Shown one piece after another: positions 34,787-43,337 of a stretch of DNA of 64,000 nucleotides. Every line of letters begins with the position of its first letter. Positions within the stretch are counted from its first letter, which is position 1. This DNA is from Acidimangrovimonas sediminis (GTDB taxonomy: Bacteria > Pseudomonadota > Alphaproteobacteria > Rhodobacterales > Rhodobacteraceae): positions 124,001 through 188,000 of the forward strand of contig NZ_PHSN01000001.1 in assembly GCF_002871005.1 (NCBI RefSeq). The letters are read 5' to 3'. A program made the translations under genes and the position numbers. Below the pieces are notes generated by a model, which saw only the letters and a program-made list of their open reading frames with translations, made no database searches and was not told the DNA's origin.

Positions 34787-35389
34787 ATGTCTGAAACTAT
34801 CATGATGGCCGACCGCTACCGCTCTTTCTTCGACCTTGCTGCCAATGAGCGGCTCGATACCGACTATCGCATTCGGGCTTTGGATCGTGGCTCAGAGACG
34901 GTGATCTTGGCGCCGCATGGCGGATGGATAGAGCCCGACACTTCTGAGATCGCCCAGGCAATCGCGGGCTCTGATATTTCGCTCTACGCTTTCGAGGCAC
35001 TCAGGAATGGGCCTCACGGCCAATTTCACATAACTTCCCACCTTTTCGACGAACCTGAAGCCGTCTCACTTGTCGGTAGATGTTGGACCGCAGTTGCAGT
35101 CCATGGAAGGCGCAACGAGGGGGCTGACGCGGTTTGGCTGGGTGGTCGCGCCACTAAACTACGTGACGCTGTGGGAGCCTCTCTGCGCGGCGCCGGATTC
35201 AAGGCTGAACTTAACGAAAGGCTTCCAGGTTTGGAGGTTACAAACATCTGCAACCGGACGCGCTCCGGCGAGGGTGTGCAGCTTGAGCTTTCACGACGGC
35301 TGCGTAGCCAGTTGGTCGCCGATGCAAACCTTTTGCAATCCTTCTGCGAGGCTGTTCGAATTTCTGTTCTGCCACCACCCGCGATCTGA
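34787..35389 (+). CDS. Poly-gamma-glutamate hydrolase-family zinc peptidase
   Basis: 200 residues from ATG 34787. The PghP/DUF867 pattern is clear: DYRIRALDRGSETVILAPHG with zinc ligands His44 and Glu49 (APHGGWIEP), His81 in FHITSHLFDEP, His106 in AVAVHGRR, and NICNRTRSGEGVQLELSRRL near the end. Known members are phage or Bacillus enzymes that cut poly-gamma-glutamate capsules. GC is lower than the core genome and no phage structural genes surround it, so it is probably cargo of a decayed element. Confidence 0.8.
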   Translation: MSETIMMADRYRSFFDLAANERLDTDYRIRALDRGSETVILAPHGGWIEPDTSEIAQAIAGSDISLYAFEALRNGPHGQFHITSHLFDEPEAVSLVGRCWTAVAVHGRRNEGADAVWLGGRATKLRDAVGASLRGAGFKAELNERLPGLEVTNICNRTRSGEGVQLELSRRLRSQLVADANLLQSFCEAVRISVLPPPAI

Positions 35390-35788
35390 GAGCCGCCTAC
35401 ACGGCAGAATCGACGGCTGTCGCCTTCGGCGGGCCGCGGTGCAGCATCAGAGGGAGGCGATCAATGGCCGGTTTGGGCCGTCCTTGCTGAGCGCAACTCA
35501 CTTGGGAACCGAGTACGCCGCACCACCGTAGGTCTGCTCCGAGCCCATTCTGTTGAAAACTCGGTTGATGGGTTGTGACGGGCGACTAGCCGGGAAACTT
35601 TCCCTGCCACGCGGAATTTCGGTCGTCAATCCGACTTTCCACGCATCACCGAGGAACAATGTTCCGCGCTTCGCTCCGCCGCGAACGACGACCGGAGTAT
35701 TTCGGCAGAATATGCCCGTTGCAGACGTTCAAGCCATGCCCGTTCTGCCTGGTGCGCGCGAGGATGCCGCGCTGCCACGGTGAACCAT
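35390..35788. other. Gene-free stretch, apparently degenerate
   Basis: About 400 bases without a convincing gene. Short frames in all phases lack ribosome sites and family resemblance. The pieces read like decayed coding or element DNA (GTGCAGCATCAG, GGCCGGTTTGGGCCGTCC), but I cannot assign an origin. No terminator or tRNA seen. Confidence 0.45.
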
Positions 35789-36466
35789 TCAACGTGTATC
35801 AACTGCGCCTGCGCGGTATTGCTCTTCCCAGAGTGCACGCAACGGCGCGCCTTGTCCGGGGAACCCTTCTTCCTCACACCGTGCGGCGAGCATTCGGTCG
35901 AGCCGGAAACTCCGGAAGTCCTGGCGCAGCTCGCAATGGGCGACGAGGACGGTGTTGTCGGCATAGTAGATCAGGACCAGGGGCCAGACCTTGCGCTCGG
36001 TCTGGCGGCCCTCGGCATCGCTGTAATGCAGGGTCACCTTGCGCTCGCGGCGGATTGCCTGGCGCAAGCTGCCGGGGTCGACCGCGCGGGACGGAACCGT
36101 GCCCCAGCTCGAGGCGATCAGATGCTCGGCGGTCTGCGTCGCGTCGCTGAGCTTGCGCGCAGCTCGAAGCCCGGCTTGCCACAGGCCTTCGTCGCCCGTC
36201 CGCGCGATCAGGCTCAGGCCGATGAGGACGGCCTCCGCCTCGTCCTCGTCGAAGTTCACCGGCGGCAGGTCATAGCCGCGACGCATGACATAGCCGACAC
36301 CGGGCGCCCCCTCGATCGGCGTCCGCATCGCCTGAAGCGCAGCGATGTCGCGGTAAATCGTGCGTTCGGAAACCTCGAGCGCACCGGCAAGGTCGGCCGC
36401 GACGACAGGGGCCGTCGCGCCGCGCAGGATCTGGATGATTTCGAACAGTCTCGAGGTCCGCGCCAT
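35789..36466 (-). CDS. YafY-type HTH/WYL-domain transcriptional regulator
   Basis: 225 residues. N-terminal winged helix (RTSRLFEIIQILRGATAPVV then EVSERTIYRDIAALQAM) followed by a WYL ligand-sensing domain (IRRERKVTLHYSDAEGRQTE, RKVWPLVLIYYADNTVLVAH, FRSFRLDRM). It is divergent from an EamA exporter gene across 102 bases that hold a perfect 12-bp inverted repeat. Expected role: local repressor of the exporter and possibly of itself. Confidence 0.85.
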   Translation of the reverse strand: MARTSRLFEIIQILRGATAPVVAADLAGALEVSERTIYRDIAALQAMRTPIEGAPGVGYVMRRGYDLPPVNFDEDEAEAVLIGLSLIARTGDEGLWQAGLRAARKLSDATQTAEHLIASSWGTVPSRAVDPGSLRQAIRRERKVTLHYSDAEGRQTERKVWPLVLIYYADNTVLVAHCELRQDFRSFRLDRMLAARCEEEGFPGQGAPLRALWEEQYRAGAVDTR

Positions 36467-36490
36467 GCCGTCTTTCCGCCTCCGGCTCGA

Positions 36491-36520
36491 TCACTCCTGA
36501 CAAAAAGATGTCAGGAGTGA
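36491..36520. promoter_or_regulatory. Perfect inverted-repeat operator for the WYL regulator
   Basis: Arms TCACTCCTGACA (36491-36502) and TGTCAGGAGTGA (36509-36520) with a 6-base centre AAAAGA. It is centred 39 bases from the regulator start and 63 bases from the exporter start, so it can control both. The AT centre and CCTGACA/TGTCAGG half-sites suit a dimeric winged-helix repressor. Binding is inferred from position and symmetry. Confidence 0.75.
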
Positions 36521-36568
36521 TGCCGTAATTTGCGCCGGAACTCCACCGATGCAAAGGATCCGATCTTC

Positions 36569-37444
36569 ATGACGCTCTCCGACCGCGCAAAGGGGCGTAC
36601 CCTCGTGATCTGCTCGGCGCTGACCTTCAGCTCTGCCGGCATCTTTACGCAAGGTGTTAGTGCCGGCCCCTGGGATATCGTTTTCTGGCGCGGGATCACG
36701 GCTGCCAGCTTTACCCTTGCCTACCTCGGCCTGACGGGGCGGTTGCGCGCGGAATGGCCCCGGTTCGGCTGGAGCGCCTTGGCCGCGGCGGTCATCGGCG
36801 CCAGCGGGACGGCGGCCTTCATCCCGTCCTTCAAGCTAACGGATGTGGCGAGCGTCACGATGATCTACGGAACCTGCCCCTTCGTGACCGCAGCGCTCGG
36901 GTGGTTGTGGCTCAGGGAGCGCCCCTCGCCGCGTGTTTTGTTTGCAAGCCTTGTGGCGCTGGCCGGCGTGCTGATGGCGGTCTCCGATACAGGGCATCTG
37001 GCTCTTCGTCCCAACGCCTTGCGAGGTGACCTCCTGGCTTTCGGCATGACTCTGGCGATGGCGATCCTGATGCTGATCTATCGCCGCTGGCCCGAGACGC
37101 CGGCCGGTCTGCCCGCCGCGCTCTCATCTGTGCTGCTTCTGCCCTTGGCGGCCACCTTTGGACAGATCGGAAACGTCTCGGGCGGTGAACTGATTATCTT
37201 GTCCCTTTTCGGGTTGGTCTTCGCCGTTGCGTCGGTCACGCTCTCGCTCGGCGCGCGCCGGCTCCCCGGGGTGGAGACCGCCCTGCTGTCCACGTTGGAG
37301 CTGCCCTTCGCGCCGTTGCTCGCCTTTCTCATCCTTGCCGAGACACCGCCGCCCCGGACACTGTTCGGTGGCCTCGTCGTGCTCATGGCCGTGTTCTATT
37401 CGCTGCTGGAGCGGCCTCAGAGCGAAGCAGAGCTGCTTGAGTGA
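36569..37444 (+). CDS. EamA/DMT-family exporter
   Basis: 291 residues from ATG 36569, 10 bases after AAAGGA; a longer start at 36530 would precede that site. Ten membrane segments in two EamA repeats: the first ends near IYGTCPFVTAALGWLWLRER, the second near LLSTLELPFAPLLAFLILAE, both with the conserved 'P..a...w..l.E' pattern. Likely exports a metabolite or toxic compound. Adjacent to a divergent WYL regulator and its palindrome. Confidence 0.85.
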   Translation: MTLSDRAKGRTLVICSALTFSSAGIFTQGVSAGPWDIVFWRGITAASFTLAYLGLTGRLRAEWPRFGWSALAAAVIGASGTAAFIPSFKLTDVASVTMIYGTCPFVTAALGWLWLRERPSPRVLFASLVALAGVLMAVSDTGHLALRPNALRGDLLAFGMTLAMAILMLIYRRWPETPAGLPAALSSVLLLPLAATFGQIGNVSGGELIILSLFGLVFAVASVTLSLGARRLPGVETALLSTLELPFAPLLAFLILAETPPPRTLFGGLVVLMAVFYSLLERPQSEAELLE

Positions 37445-37487
37445 AGTGCGCTGACACCTGGTGGGGGATGGGCCCCTACCGGGGTGG

Positions 37488-39224
37488 TTACTCGGTGTCG
37501 GCGAAGGGTTTCAGATCCGCGATCCTCTCCTTCGTCAGCCAGGCGAGGAGCCGGGTCGGTGCGATCGCGGGAAACTGGTGGCGCGCAAAGCTGCGCCAGG
37601 CGTCGCGGTAGGCGAGCCAGGCGCGCTCGGCCGTGTGGATGCCGGCATGGGTGACTGTGGTCGAGGGCAGGCTGTCGGCGCTCTGGTATCCCGACACCTC
37701 GCCCGGGGCGAGGCTGATCGCCATGATCTTGCGATAGAGCGCGTTCAGCGCGGCGTCGGCGGCGCGGGCGTCGGCTTTGCCCGCCTGTGGGAGCTTGCCT
37801 GCCGCGACCCGCGTCAGAGTCGCCGCGAAGGCGTCGAGCACCGCCTCGCGGCGCTGGATCGCGAACATGCCGCGGGCGGTGCCGCTCATGTCGACCTCGT
37901 TGTCGGAACTGGCCTCGGCATAGGCCTCCGCCGCGCGGCGCAGCGGCGCGAACCCCGCCCGCTCAGCCTTGGTCCAGGACGCGGTGATCGCCGCGATCCG
38001 CGCGTCGCGCTTCGCGTCGGCGATATCGGCGGCGCGCCCTGCGCATTGCGCCCCGGCAAAGCCGCTGGTGATATCGTCGCAATAGTCGAAGGGCTTGGCC
38101 TCGGCCGGATCGGCCTTCATCGCCTGAAGATGCTCGATCCGTCCCTCGAGTTCCGCGGGCGCGCCGTAGATGCGGCAGGCGAGCGCGGTGGCGAGGTCGA
38201 GATCGCGTTTCGCGCCGCGGCCGTTGGCGTAGATCGTCATTAACATGCCGATCCCGGCGAAGGGATCGTCGCCCAGATCGGGGCGGTCGATCTCGTAGAA
38301 GGCACAGGCGCGGGCGCGGGTCGGATCGGCCGGTTCGCGAATGCCGTAATAGAGCGCCGTGGAGTCACAGCGGCCTTCGGGGGCCCCGCCGCCGCTGCCG
38401 GGGATGTCGCTGGCGGGCGGATGCAGGTCGTGCAGCCGGGCGCAGATCTTCTGGGTCGCGCGCAGGCCGGGATCGTCGCCCAGCCCCGAAATGTCCGCAT
38501 CGGCCCAGGTCCAGTCCGCCTTGGGGATCGGCGGCGGTGCCAGCGGGTCGAATTCCAAGCCGTCACCGATCTCCGCCAGCGCCTCGGGCCGCCGGCGTGG
38601 CAGGTCGTGCCAGGTGACCTTTGGCGCGTCGTCCTCGACCCGCTCGACGGCGTGCTTCCAGCGCGCGGTCAGGTAGTTGTAGCTGTCCGTGGTGACGGTG
38701 TTGTCGGTCCGGCTGGCCGAGGTGCTGTCATAACCGATCAGGACGAAGCGCTTGTCCTGCCAGCGAAAGGTGAAGGTGGCCGAATTGATGGATGTCCCGA
38801 AGCTGCCGAGCGCGACCTGCAAAGTACCCCGGGCGATCGTCACCCCGCCTGCCGCGATCCCGGTGAGCGGATCGTAATCGGGCGCGGGCACGACCGGGAT
38901 CAGCCGGTGGTTCTGCAAGACGAGGCGATAGCCGCCCGCCGCCCGCGCGAAATAGACGGCGAGCAGGCGGGGATTGCGGTCGACCGGCAGGCCCTGGTCG
39001 TCCTTGCCCTTCAGGTTGGGATCGGCGCCGCGCAGCACGAGGGCGAGGTCGGGGCGGCTGTCCCCGTTCAGATCGCCCCGCGCCGCGATCTCCTGCCGCC
39101 AGCCCTGCGGCACGGCGGCCCCGGGGCCTGCGAGCGTGGCGGGCAGGGTAGGATAGACACCGTGCGCCCCCACCGAGGCGGCGGCAAGAAGCGCCAGCAG
39201 TGCGATGGCCCCGGCCGCCCTCAT
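37488..39224 (-). CDS. Secreted protein with C-terminal LprI-like (DUF1311) domain
   Basis: 578 residues from ATG 39224, which overlaps the stop of the preceding small gene; signal peptide RAAGAIALLALLAAASVGAHG. The first 200 residues contain an FG-GAP/VCBS-like motif (ARGDLNGDSRPDLALVLRG). The middle is cysteine-containing and unassigned. The last 130 residues include ERAWLAYRDAWRSFARHQFP, typical of lysozyme-inhibitor LprI proteins. Probably periplasmic. The combination of a hydrogenase-like calcium loop with LprI is unusual, and the specific function is unknown. Confidence 0.7.
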   Translation of the reverse strand: MRAAGAIALLALLAAASVGAHGVYPTLPATLAGPGAAVPQGWRQEIAARGDLNGDSRPDLALVLRGADPNLKGKDDQGLPVDRNPRLLAVYFARAAGGYRLVLQNHRLIPVVPAPDYDPLTGIAAGGVTIARGTLQVALGSFGTSINSATFTFRWQDKRFVLIGYDSTSASRTDNTVTTDSYNYLTARWKHAVERVEDDAPKVTWHDLPRRRPEALAEIGDGLEFDPLAPPPIPKADWTWADADISGLGDDPGLRATQKICARLHDLHPPASDIPGSGGGAPEGRCDSTALYYGIREPADPTRARACAFYEIDRPDLGDDPFAGIGMLMTIYANGRGAKRDLDLATALACRIYGAPAELEGRIEHLQAMKADPAEAKPFDYCDDITSGFAGAQCAGRAADIADAKRDARIAAITASWTKAERAGFAPLRRAAEAYAEASSDNEVDMSGTARGMFAIQRREAVLDAFAATLTRVAAGKLPQAGKADARAADAALNALYRKIMAISLAPGEVSGYQSADSLPSTTVTHAGIHTAERAWLAYRDAWRSFARHQFPAIAPTRLLAWLTKERIADLKPFADTE

Positions 39225-39658
39225 CCCTGCACGGCCGCGCCGTTGCAATGCGCCTTCATCCAGGCGCTGTAGTCGGTCATCGCCTGCATCAGCCGCGGCG
39301 TGAAGGTCACCTCGTGGCGGCTGGCCATCAGCTCCAGCTCATTGCCCGCGATCCGCATGTCGCGCTTGGGGTCCGGGGCGGTCACCCCCGCAGCCAGCTG
39401 AAGAACCGCCTTCGCCTGCTCGTGGAGGGTCGCGAAATACTCGGGCGTCGCCTCCGCTGCGGCCGCAGCGGCGGCGGCGGGATATTCCTTGGCGATCTCG
39501 CCGGCCGCGGCCTCGATCGCGATCGGACTCATCACCATGCTGATTTTCGTGCACGCGCCCAGTCCCGGGCCATCCTTGGTGGCTGCCTTGGCGGGCAAGA
39601 CCGGACCCGAGACGCCCAGGCCGAGCATGACAAGAAGGGTTTTCACGATGGATCGCAT
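39221..39658 (-). CDS. Small secreted protein of unknown function, coupled to the LprI-domain gene
   Basis: 145 residues from ATG 39658. The signal peptide (RSIVKTLLVMLGLGVSGPVL then PAKAA) is followed by an Ala-rich helix (EYPAAAAAAAAEATPEYF) and one conserved-looking Cys near each end of the mature part (GACTKIS, KAHCNGA). A longer start at 39814 would bury the signal peptide. Its stop overlaps the next gene's start (ATGA), implying co-translation and perhaps complex formation. Family not recognised. Confidence 0.55.
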   Translation of the reverse strand: MRSIVKTLLVMLGLGVSGPVLPAKAATKDGPGLGACTKISMVMSPIAIEAAAGEIAKEYPAAAAAAAAEATPEYFATLHEQAKAVLQLAAGVTAPDPKRDMRIAGNELELMASRHEVTFTPRLMQAMTDYSAWMKAHCNGAAVQG

Positions 39659-39837
39659 TGAATGGTTACTTTTCGGCGTGGCCTTGTGCGGCGAATGCCG
39701 GGCACCGCGTGGGGGCCGGCTCTCGCCTGGATTCTCTTCAGGGTTGAGTTCAGTCAGGGCAGCTTCGCAACAGCTCAGACAGACATCAAGGGCGGAATGG
39801 AAGCTACGCCGCATCCGGCGGGTAATCCTCCCCGATC

Positions 39838-40568
39838 TTAGGGGGATGCGGAAGTAGAATTTTCTCGGCTTGCAGTCAGGCCATGGGTTTCGAGGAGTGT
39901 TTTCCCGAGATGCAGGGGGTCGTCGAAAGTCTCTTCCAAGCGGGATTCGAGTTCGAGCAATCGGAGCTTGGTCGTGAGAATCTGGCGCGCGAGACCTGCG
40001 CCTCCAAGGTCGTCTTCAGTGAGGCCGAATTCGAGGGCCGCGTGGGGTGCGATGGCCTTCGTGGGCGCCCAGTTTCTCTGACGGAGGGCATCCCTGAGCT
40101 CTGCCTGCTGCGTCTCGAGTGTCGCCAGTCTCATCTCGGGCAGTTCGGGTGCTACGGTGCGTCTTGAGCTCCCAGCATGCCGACGACGGCCCTGCGGACC
40201 ATCTCGCGCAGGAAAGCACTCACCTGGCCCGGGGAGAGCTGTTTGGTCTCAAGCTCGGCAATCAATTCCCGTTCTCCGATCGAGAGCGCGGCCCGCAGGC
40301 CGCAGGCGCGCTCAGTTGCGATGGATAGGAAATTTGTCCGAAGCGAGACCGACAAAAATTCCGGGGCGCCGAGATGTCTCAGGGTCTCCGGCCAGCGCCG
40401 GCGAAAGTGGAAGATTCCGTTTCTGCGGACGAGGTGAAGCCCCCATCTACGTCCTGCTCCGCCGCGCCGATGTGAAGCGCAATGTGAAGCACCGCGATGT
40501 GCAGACGGGAGGGTGGCCGATTGATCGTCGGCTATCCCATTGGGAAGTATGGATTTTTTCTGGTGCAT
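39838..40568 (-). pseudogene. Broken N-terminal part of a tyrosine recombinase/integrase
   Basis: Starts at ATG 40568, one base from the tRNA-Gln 3' end. The frame reads HLVRRNGIFHFRRRWPETLR, then LSVSLRTNFLSIATERACGL, the familiar N-terminal arm-binding region of alphaproteobacterial phage-type integrases, and stops at 40152. The continuation (VAPELPEMRLATLETQQAEL to 39838) is in a neighbouring frame, consistent with a one-base loss near 40150. The core-binding and catalytic domains with the R-H-R-Y residues are absent. Dead remnant of an element that used the tRNA as its attachment site. Confidence 0.6.
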
Positions 40569-40643
40569 TGGCTGGGGCGGTAGGATTCGAACCTACGGTA
40601 CACGGTACCAAAAACCGCTGCCTTACCGCTTGGCTACGCCCCA
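40569..40643 (-). tRNA. tRNA-Gln (anticodon UUG)
   Basis: 75 bases with encoded CCA. Read on the minus strand: acceptor TGGGGCG pairs with CGCCCCA, D-stem GCC/GGC, anticodon stem GCGGT/ACCGT around loop TTTTGGT (anticodon TTG), T-stem GTAGG/CCTAC with TTCGAAT loop, discriminator G. It reads CAA (and CAG by wobble). Its 3' end borders an integrase remnant, so it has served as an integration site. Confidence 0.95.
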
Positions 40644-40882
40644 ACGTGGGGCGGTTATTATCCAAGGGGCGGGCGAGCCGCAAGAGGGAAGCGGAGACTT
40701 TTTCACAACCGGCTTCAGGTCGGGGAATGAGGGGGCCCGTTCGGGTATCGCGGCAAGGCGTGAATGCCGGGCGCAGGCGCGTCCCTGCGACAATAAGGCC
40801 ACCCGGCGGGGGTAGTCCGGCGAAGGGGAACCTGTAACGCTGACGGCCTTGGTCACGCCCATTCGACTGGAGGAGGAGTCTC

Positions 40883-41428
40883 ATGCGCCGTGTCCCCTTT
40901 GCACCGGCCGCCCCTGGCGGGGCGGGTGCCGGTCCCGCTGCCGGTACGTTCGCGGCGGCGCTGCTCGCCGCGCTTTCGCTTCCCGCCGATGCCAGGGCGG
41001 GGGGAGGGGCGCTCAACGGGGCCGCCTTCGACGCCTATACGCGGGGCAAGACCCTGAGCTACGAGGTCGACGGTATCCGCTACGGTGCCGAGCGTTACCT
41101 TCCGGGCCAGGCGGTGGTCTGGGCCTTCGACGGGCAACCCTGCCGCACGGGGCACTGGTTCGCGGCCAGGGGGCACAGGATCTGCTTCGTCTACGAGGGG
41201 GGCACGGCGGACAGCGCGGGGCCGCAGTGCTGGCGTTACACCCCGCGGGCGGGCGAATTGCGTGCCCGGTATCTGGGCGATGGCGACGCGGGCGCAGCGG
41301 AGCGGGCCGCCAGCCGGATCAATGTCCGGCCGGCCCCGGTAGCGCTCGACTGCACGACACGGCGGTCGGGGCGAGCGGCTGCGGTGAAGGACGGGGCGGC
41401 GCCCCGTGTCGTCCGGCCCGGGGGCTGA
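40883..41428 (+). CDS. Secreted protein of unknown function (DUF995-like)
   Basis: 181 residues; ATG 40883 follows GGAGGAGGAG. A long signal region (to about residue 39, PADARAGG) precedes a compact domain: LNGAAFDAYTRGKTLSYEVD, YGAERYLPGQAVVWAFDGQP then CRTGHWFAARGHRICFVYE and QCWRYTP. Four cysteines and the 'G..Y.v.g..icF.Y' arrangement recall DUF995-like periplasmic proteins. The C-terminal 40 residues are Ala/Arg-rich and probably disordered. Role unknown. Confidence 0.6.
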   Translation: MRRVPFAPAAPGGAGAGPAAGTFAAALLAALSLPADARAGGGALNGAAFDAYTRGKTLSYEVDGIRYGAERYLPGQAVVWAFDGQPCRTGHWFAARGHRICFVYEGGTADSAGPQCWRYTPRAGELRARYLGDGDAGAAERAASRINVRPAPVALDCTTRRSGRAAAVKDGAAPRVVRPGG

Positions 41429-41521
41429 CGGCCGAGGCGGCGGGCCCCGAGGGGGGGGGCGGGATCCCTTGACGCGGGCGTTTGCGCTTTGCACGAATGG
41501 CGGGTGGCAGAGGAGCGCGCG

Positions 41522-42517
41522 ATGACCCAGCCCCCGAAAACCAGGCCCTATTTTTCCCGGGAGGAGCTGGCGGACGCTGCCGCCTTCGTGCATGCCCGGA
41601 TGCCGCCGACACCGCTTTACGCCTGGCCCCGCCTGCGCGCGCGGCTTGGGGCCGAGGTCTACGTCAAGCATGAGAATCACACCCCGACCGGGGCGTTCAA
41701 GCTGCGTGGGGCCTTCACCTTCATCGACTGGTTGCGGCGTGCCCATCCGCAGGCGCCGGGGATCGTGACCGCGACCCGGGGCAACCATGGCCAGGGCCAG
41801 GCCTGGGCCGCCACCAGCGCCGGGTTGAGCGCGCGGATCTACGTTCCGCAGGGCAATTCGACCGAGAAGAACGCGGCGATGCGGGCCTTCGGGGCGGATC
41901 TGCACGAATTCGGCGCCGATTTCGACACCGCGCGGGAAGAGGCGATGCGCGTCGCCGCGGCCGAAGGTTTGTTCCCCGTGCCCCCGTTCCATCGCGAGCT
42001 TGTCCGCGGTGTCGCGACCGGCGCATGGGAGATGTTCTCGGCACAGCCCGATCTCGAGACGCTTTACGTGTCGATCGGCTGCGGCTCGGGGATCTGCGGC
42101 GCGATCGCCGTGCGCGACGCGCTGGGGCTGAAGACGCGGATCGTCGGGGTGGTCAGTATCGGGGCGCAGACCGCGCGACTGTCGGTCGAGGCGGGGCGCC
42201 CGATCGCGACCGAGAGCGCCCGCACCTTCGCCGACGGCATCGCGGTACGGGTGCCGGTGGAAGAGGCGCTGGAGATCTATGGCCGGGGCGCCGAGCGCAT
42301 CGTCACCGTCACCGACGACGAGGTGGCCGAGGCGATGCGGGTCTATTTCGCCGATATCCACGCGGTGGCGGAGGGGGCAGGGGCCGCCGCCCTTGCCGCC
42401 CTGATGCAGGAGCGGGACCGGATGCAGGGGCGCAAGGTCGGCGTGGTTCTGTCCGGCGGCAACGTCGACACAGCGGTCTTTGCCGAGGTGCTGCGCGGGA
42501 TCACCCCCGCCGCCTGA
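41522..42517 (+). CDS. Threonine/serine dehydratase-like PLP enzyme (fold type II)
   Basis: 331 residues from ATG 41522 behind GAGGAG; a TTG at 41489 is a weaker start. PLP lysine is Lys60 in HTPTGAFKLRGAF, the phosphate loop is SIGCGSGICGA, and TATRGNHGQGQAWAA carries the substrate loop. There is no C-terminal ACT regulatory domain, so it resembles catabolic dehydratases rather than biosynthetic IlvA. It converts L-threonine or L-serine, or a hydroxy-amino acid such as hydroxyaspartate, to an oxo acid and ammonia. Stands alone in this region. Confidence 0.82.
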   Translation: MTQPPKTRPYFSREELADAAAFVHARMPPTPLYAWPRLRARLGAEVYVKHENHTPTGAFKLRGAFTFIDWLRRAHPQAPGIVTATRGNHGQGQAWAATSAGLSARIYVPQGNSTEKNAAMRAFGADLHEFGADFDTAREEAMRVAAAEGLFPVPPFHRELVRGVATGAWEMFSAQPDLETLYVSIGCGSGICGAIAVRDALGLKTRIVGVVSIGAQTARLSVEAGRPIATESARTFADGIAVRVPVEEALEIYGRGAERIVTVTDDEVAEAMRVYFADIHAVAEGAGAAALAALMQERDRMQGRKVGVVLSGGNVDTAVFAEVLRGITPAA

Positions 42518-42584
42518 TCTTCCACCAACCGATCTTCTGGCGCCTGACTTCCTCCTGGCCGATCTTCCGCAGTCGAACGTCCGT

Positions 42585-43169
42585 TCAGGCGTGCAGGGGG
42601 TAGCGGGCCAGCGGGGTGTAGCGCGCGCCTTCGGGGTGCAGGAGCGACTCGAACAGGGTGAGGTCGCCGACCGGCCAGGGTCCGGCGCGGAAATCGCCCA
42701 GCGTCACCAGCGCCTGTTCCAGCCCCGGCGCCAGCACGGCCCGGGGCGGAAAGCGCCCCAGTGTGACGTGGGGCACGAAGCGGCGTGCCTCGGGCATCGT
42801 TCCCGCCCGCCGCGCCGCGGCCGCCACCTGCGCCTGCAGGGTGTCGAGCGCCGGGCAGGGCACCACACCCGCCCAGGCCGCCCGCGGCCGTGTCCCGCCG
42901 AACAGCCCCAGACCCTGCAACGCGATCTCGAACGGCGGCGCGTGAAGATCCTGCAACTCCCGGTCCAGTTCCTCGAGGGCGGGATCGGGCTGCGGCCCGA
43001 GGAATGCCAATGTCAGATGCAGGTTTTCGCGGGCCACCCGGCGCGGCAGCGGCAACATCAAGGCCAGCCGGTCGAGCGCTTCGCGGATGTCTTCCGGCGG
43101 GTCGAGCGCAACGAACACCCGCCGGCCGGCACCGGCCGTTCCGCCCCCGTGGTGTCTCCGCCTCGGCAT
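42585..43169 (-). CDS. thpR: RNA 2',3'-cyclic phosphodiesterase
   Basis: 194 residues from ATG 43169 behind AAGGAGAG. The 2H-phosphoesterase signature is complete: HLTLAF near the N-terminus (in ARENLHLTLAFLGP) and HVTLGRF in the second half, about the usual 80 residues apart. The 'FVALDPPEDIREAL' opening is also typical. It hydrolyses 2',3'-cyclic phosphates of RNA ends, and historically was called RNA ligase LigT. Divergent from the Nudix gene. Confidence 0.88.
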   Translation of the reverse strand: MPRRRHHGGGTAGAGRRVFVALDPPEDIREALDRLALMLPLPRRVARENLHLTLAFLGPQPDPALEELDRELQDLHAPPFEIALQGLGLFGGTRPRAAWAGVVPCPALDTLQAQVAAAARRAGTMPEARRFVPHVTLGRFPPRAVLAPGLEQALVTLGDFRAGPWPVGDLTLFESLLHPEGARYTPLARYPLHA

Positions 43170-43337
43170 AGGGATCTCTCCTTCGCTTAATTCCCTTGCA
43201 AACAAGGGACACACTGCCCGTCGGATGCGCGTTCCGAAAGGATAGGGCGTTGAGAAAGCATCAACGAAACGTTATGTTTACACCGATCGAGCAGATTATA
43301 TACACGACCCGAAGCGAACATCGGCGCGCAAGACCTA

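Noticed and set aside
42585-43169. True RNA ligase, as the old LigT name suggests
   Set aside because: The two HxTx motifs define 2H phosphodiesterases, and ligation is not the family's main activity.
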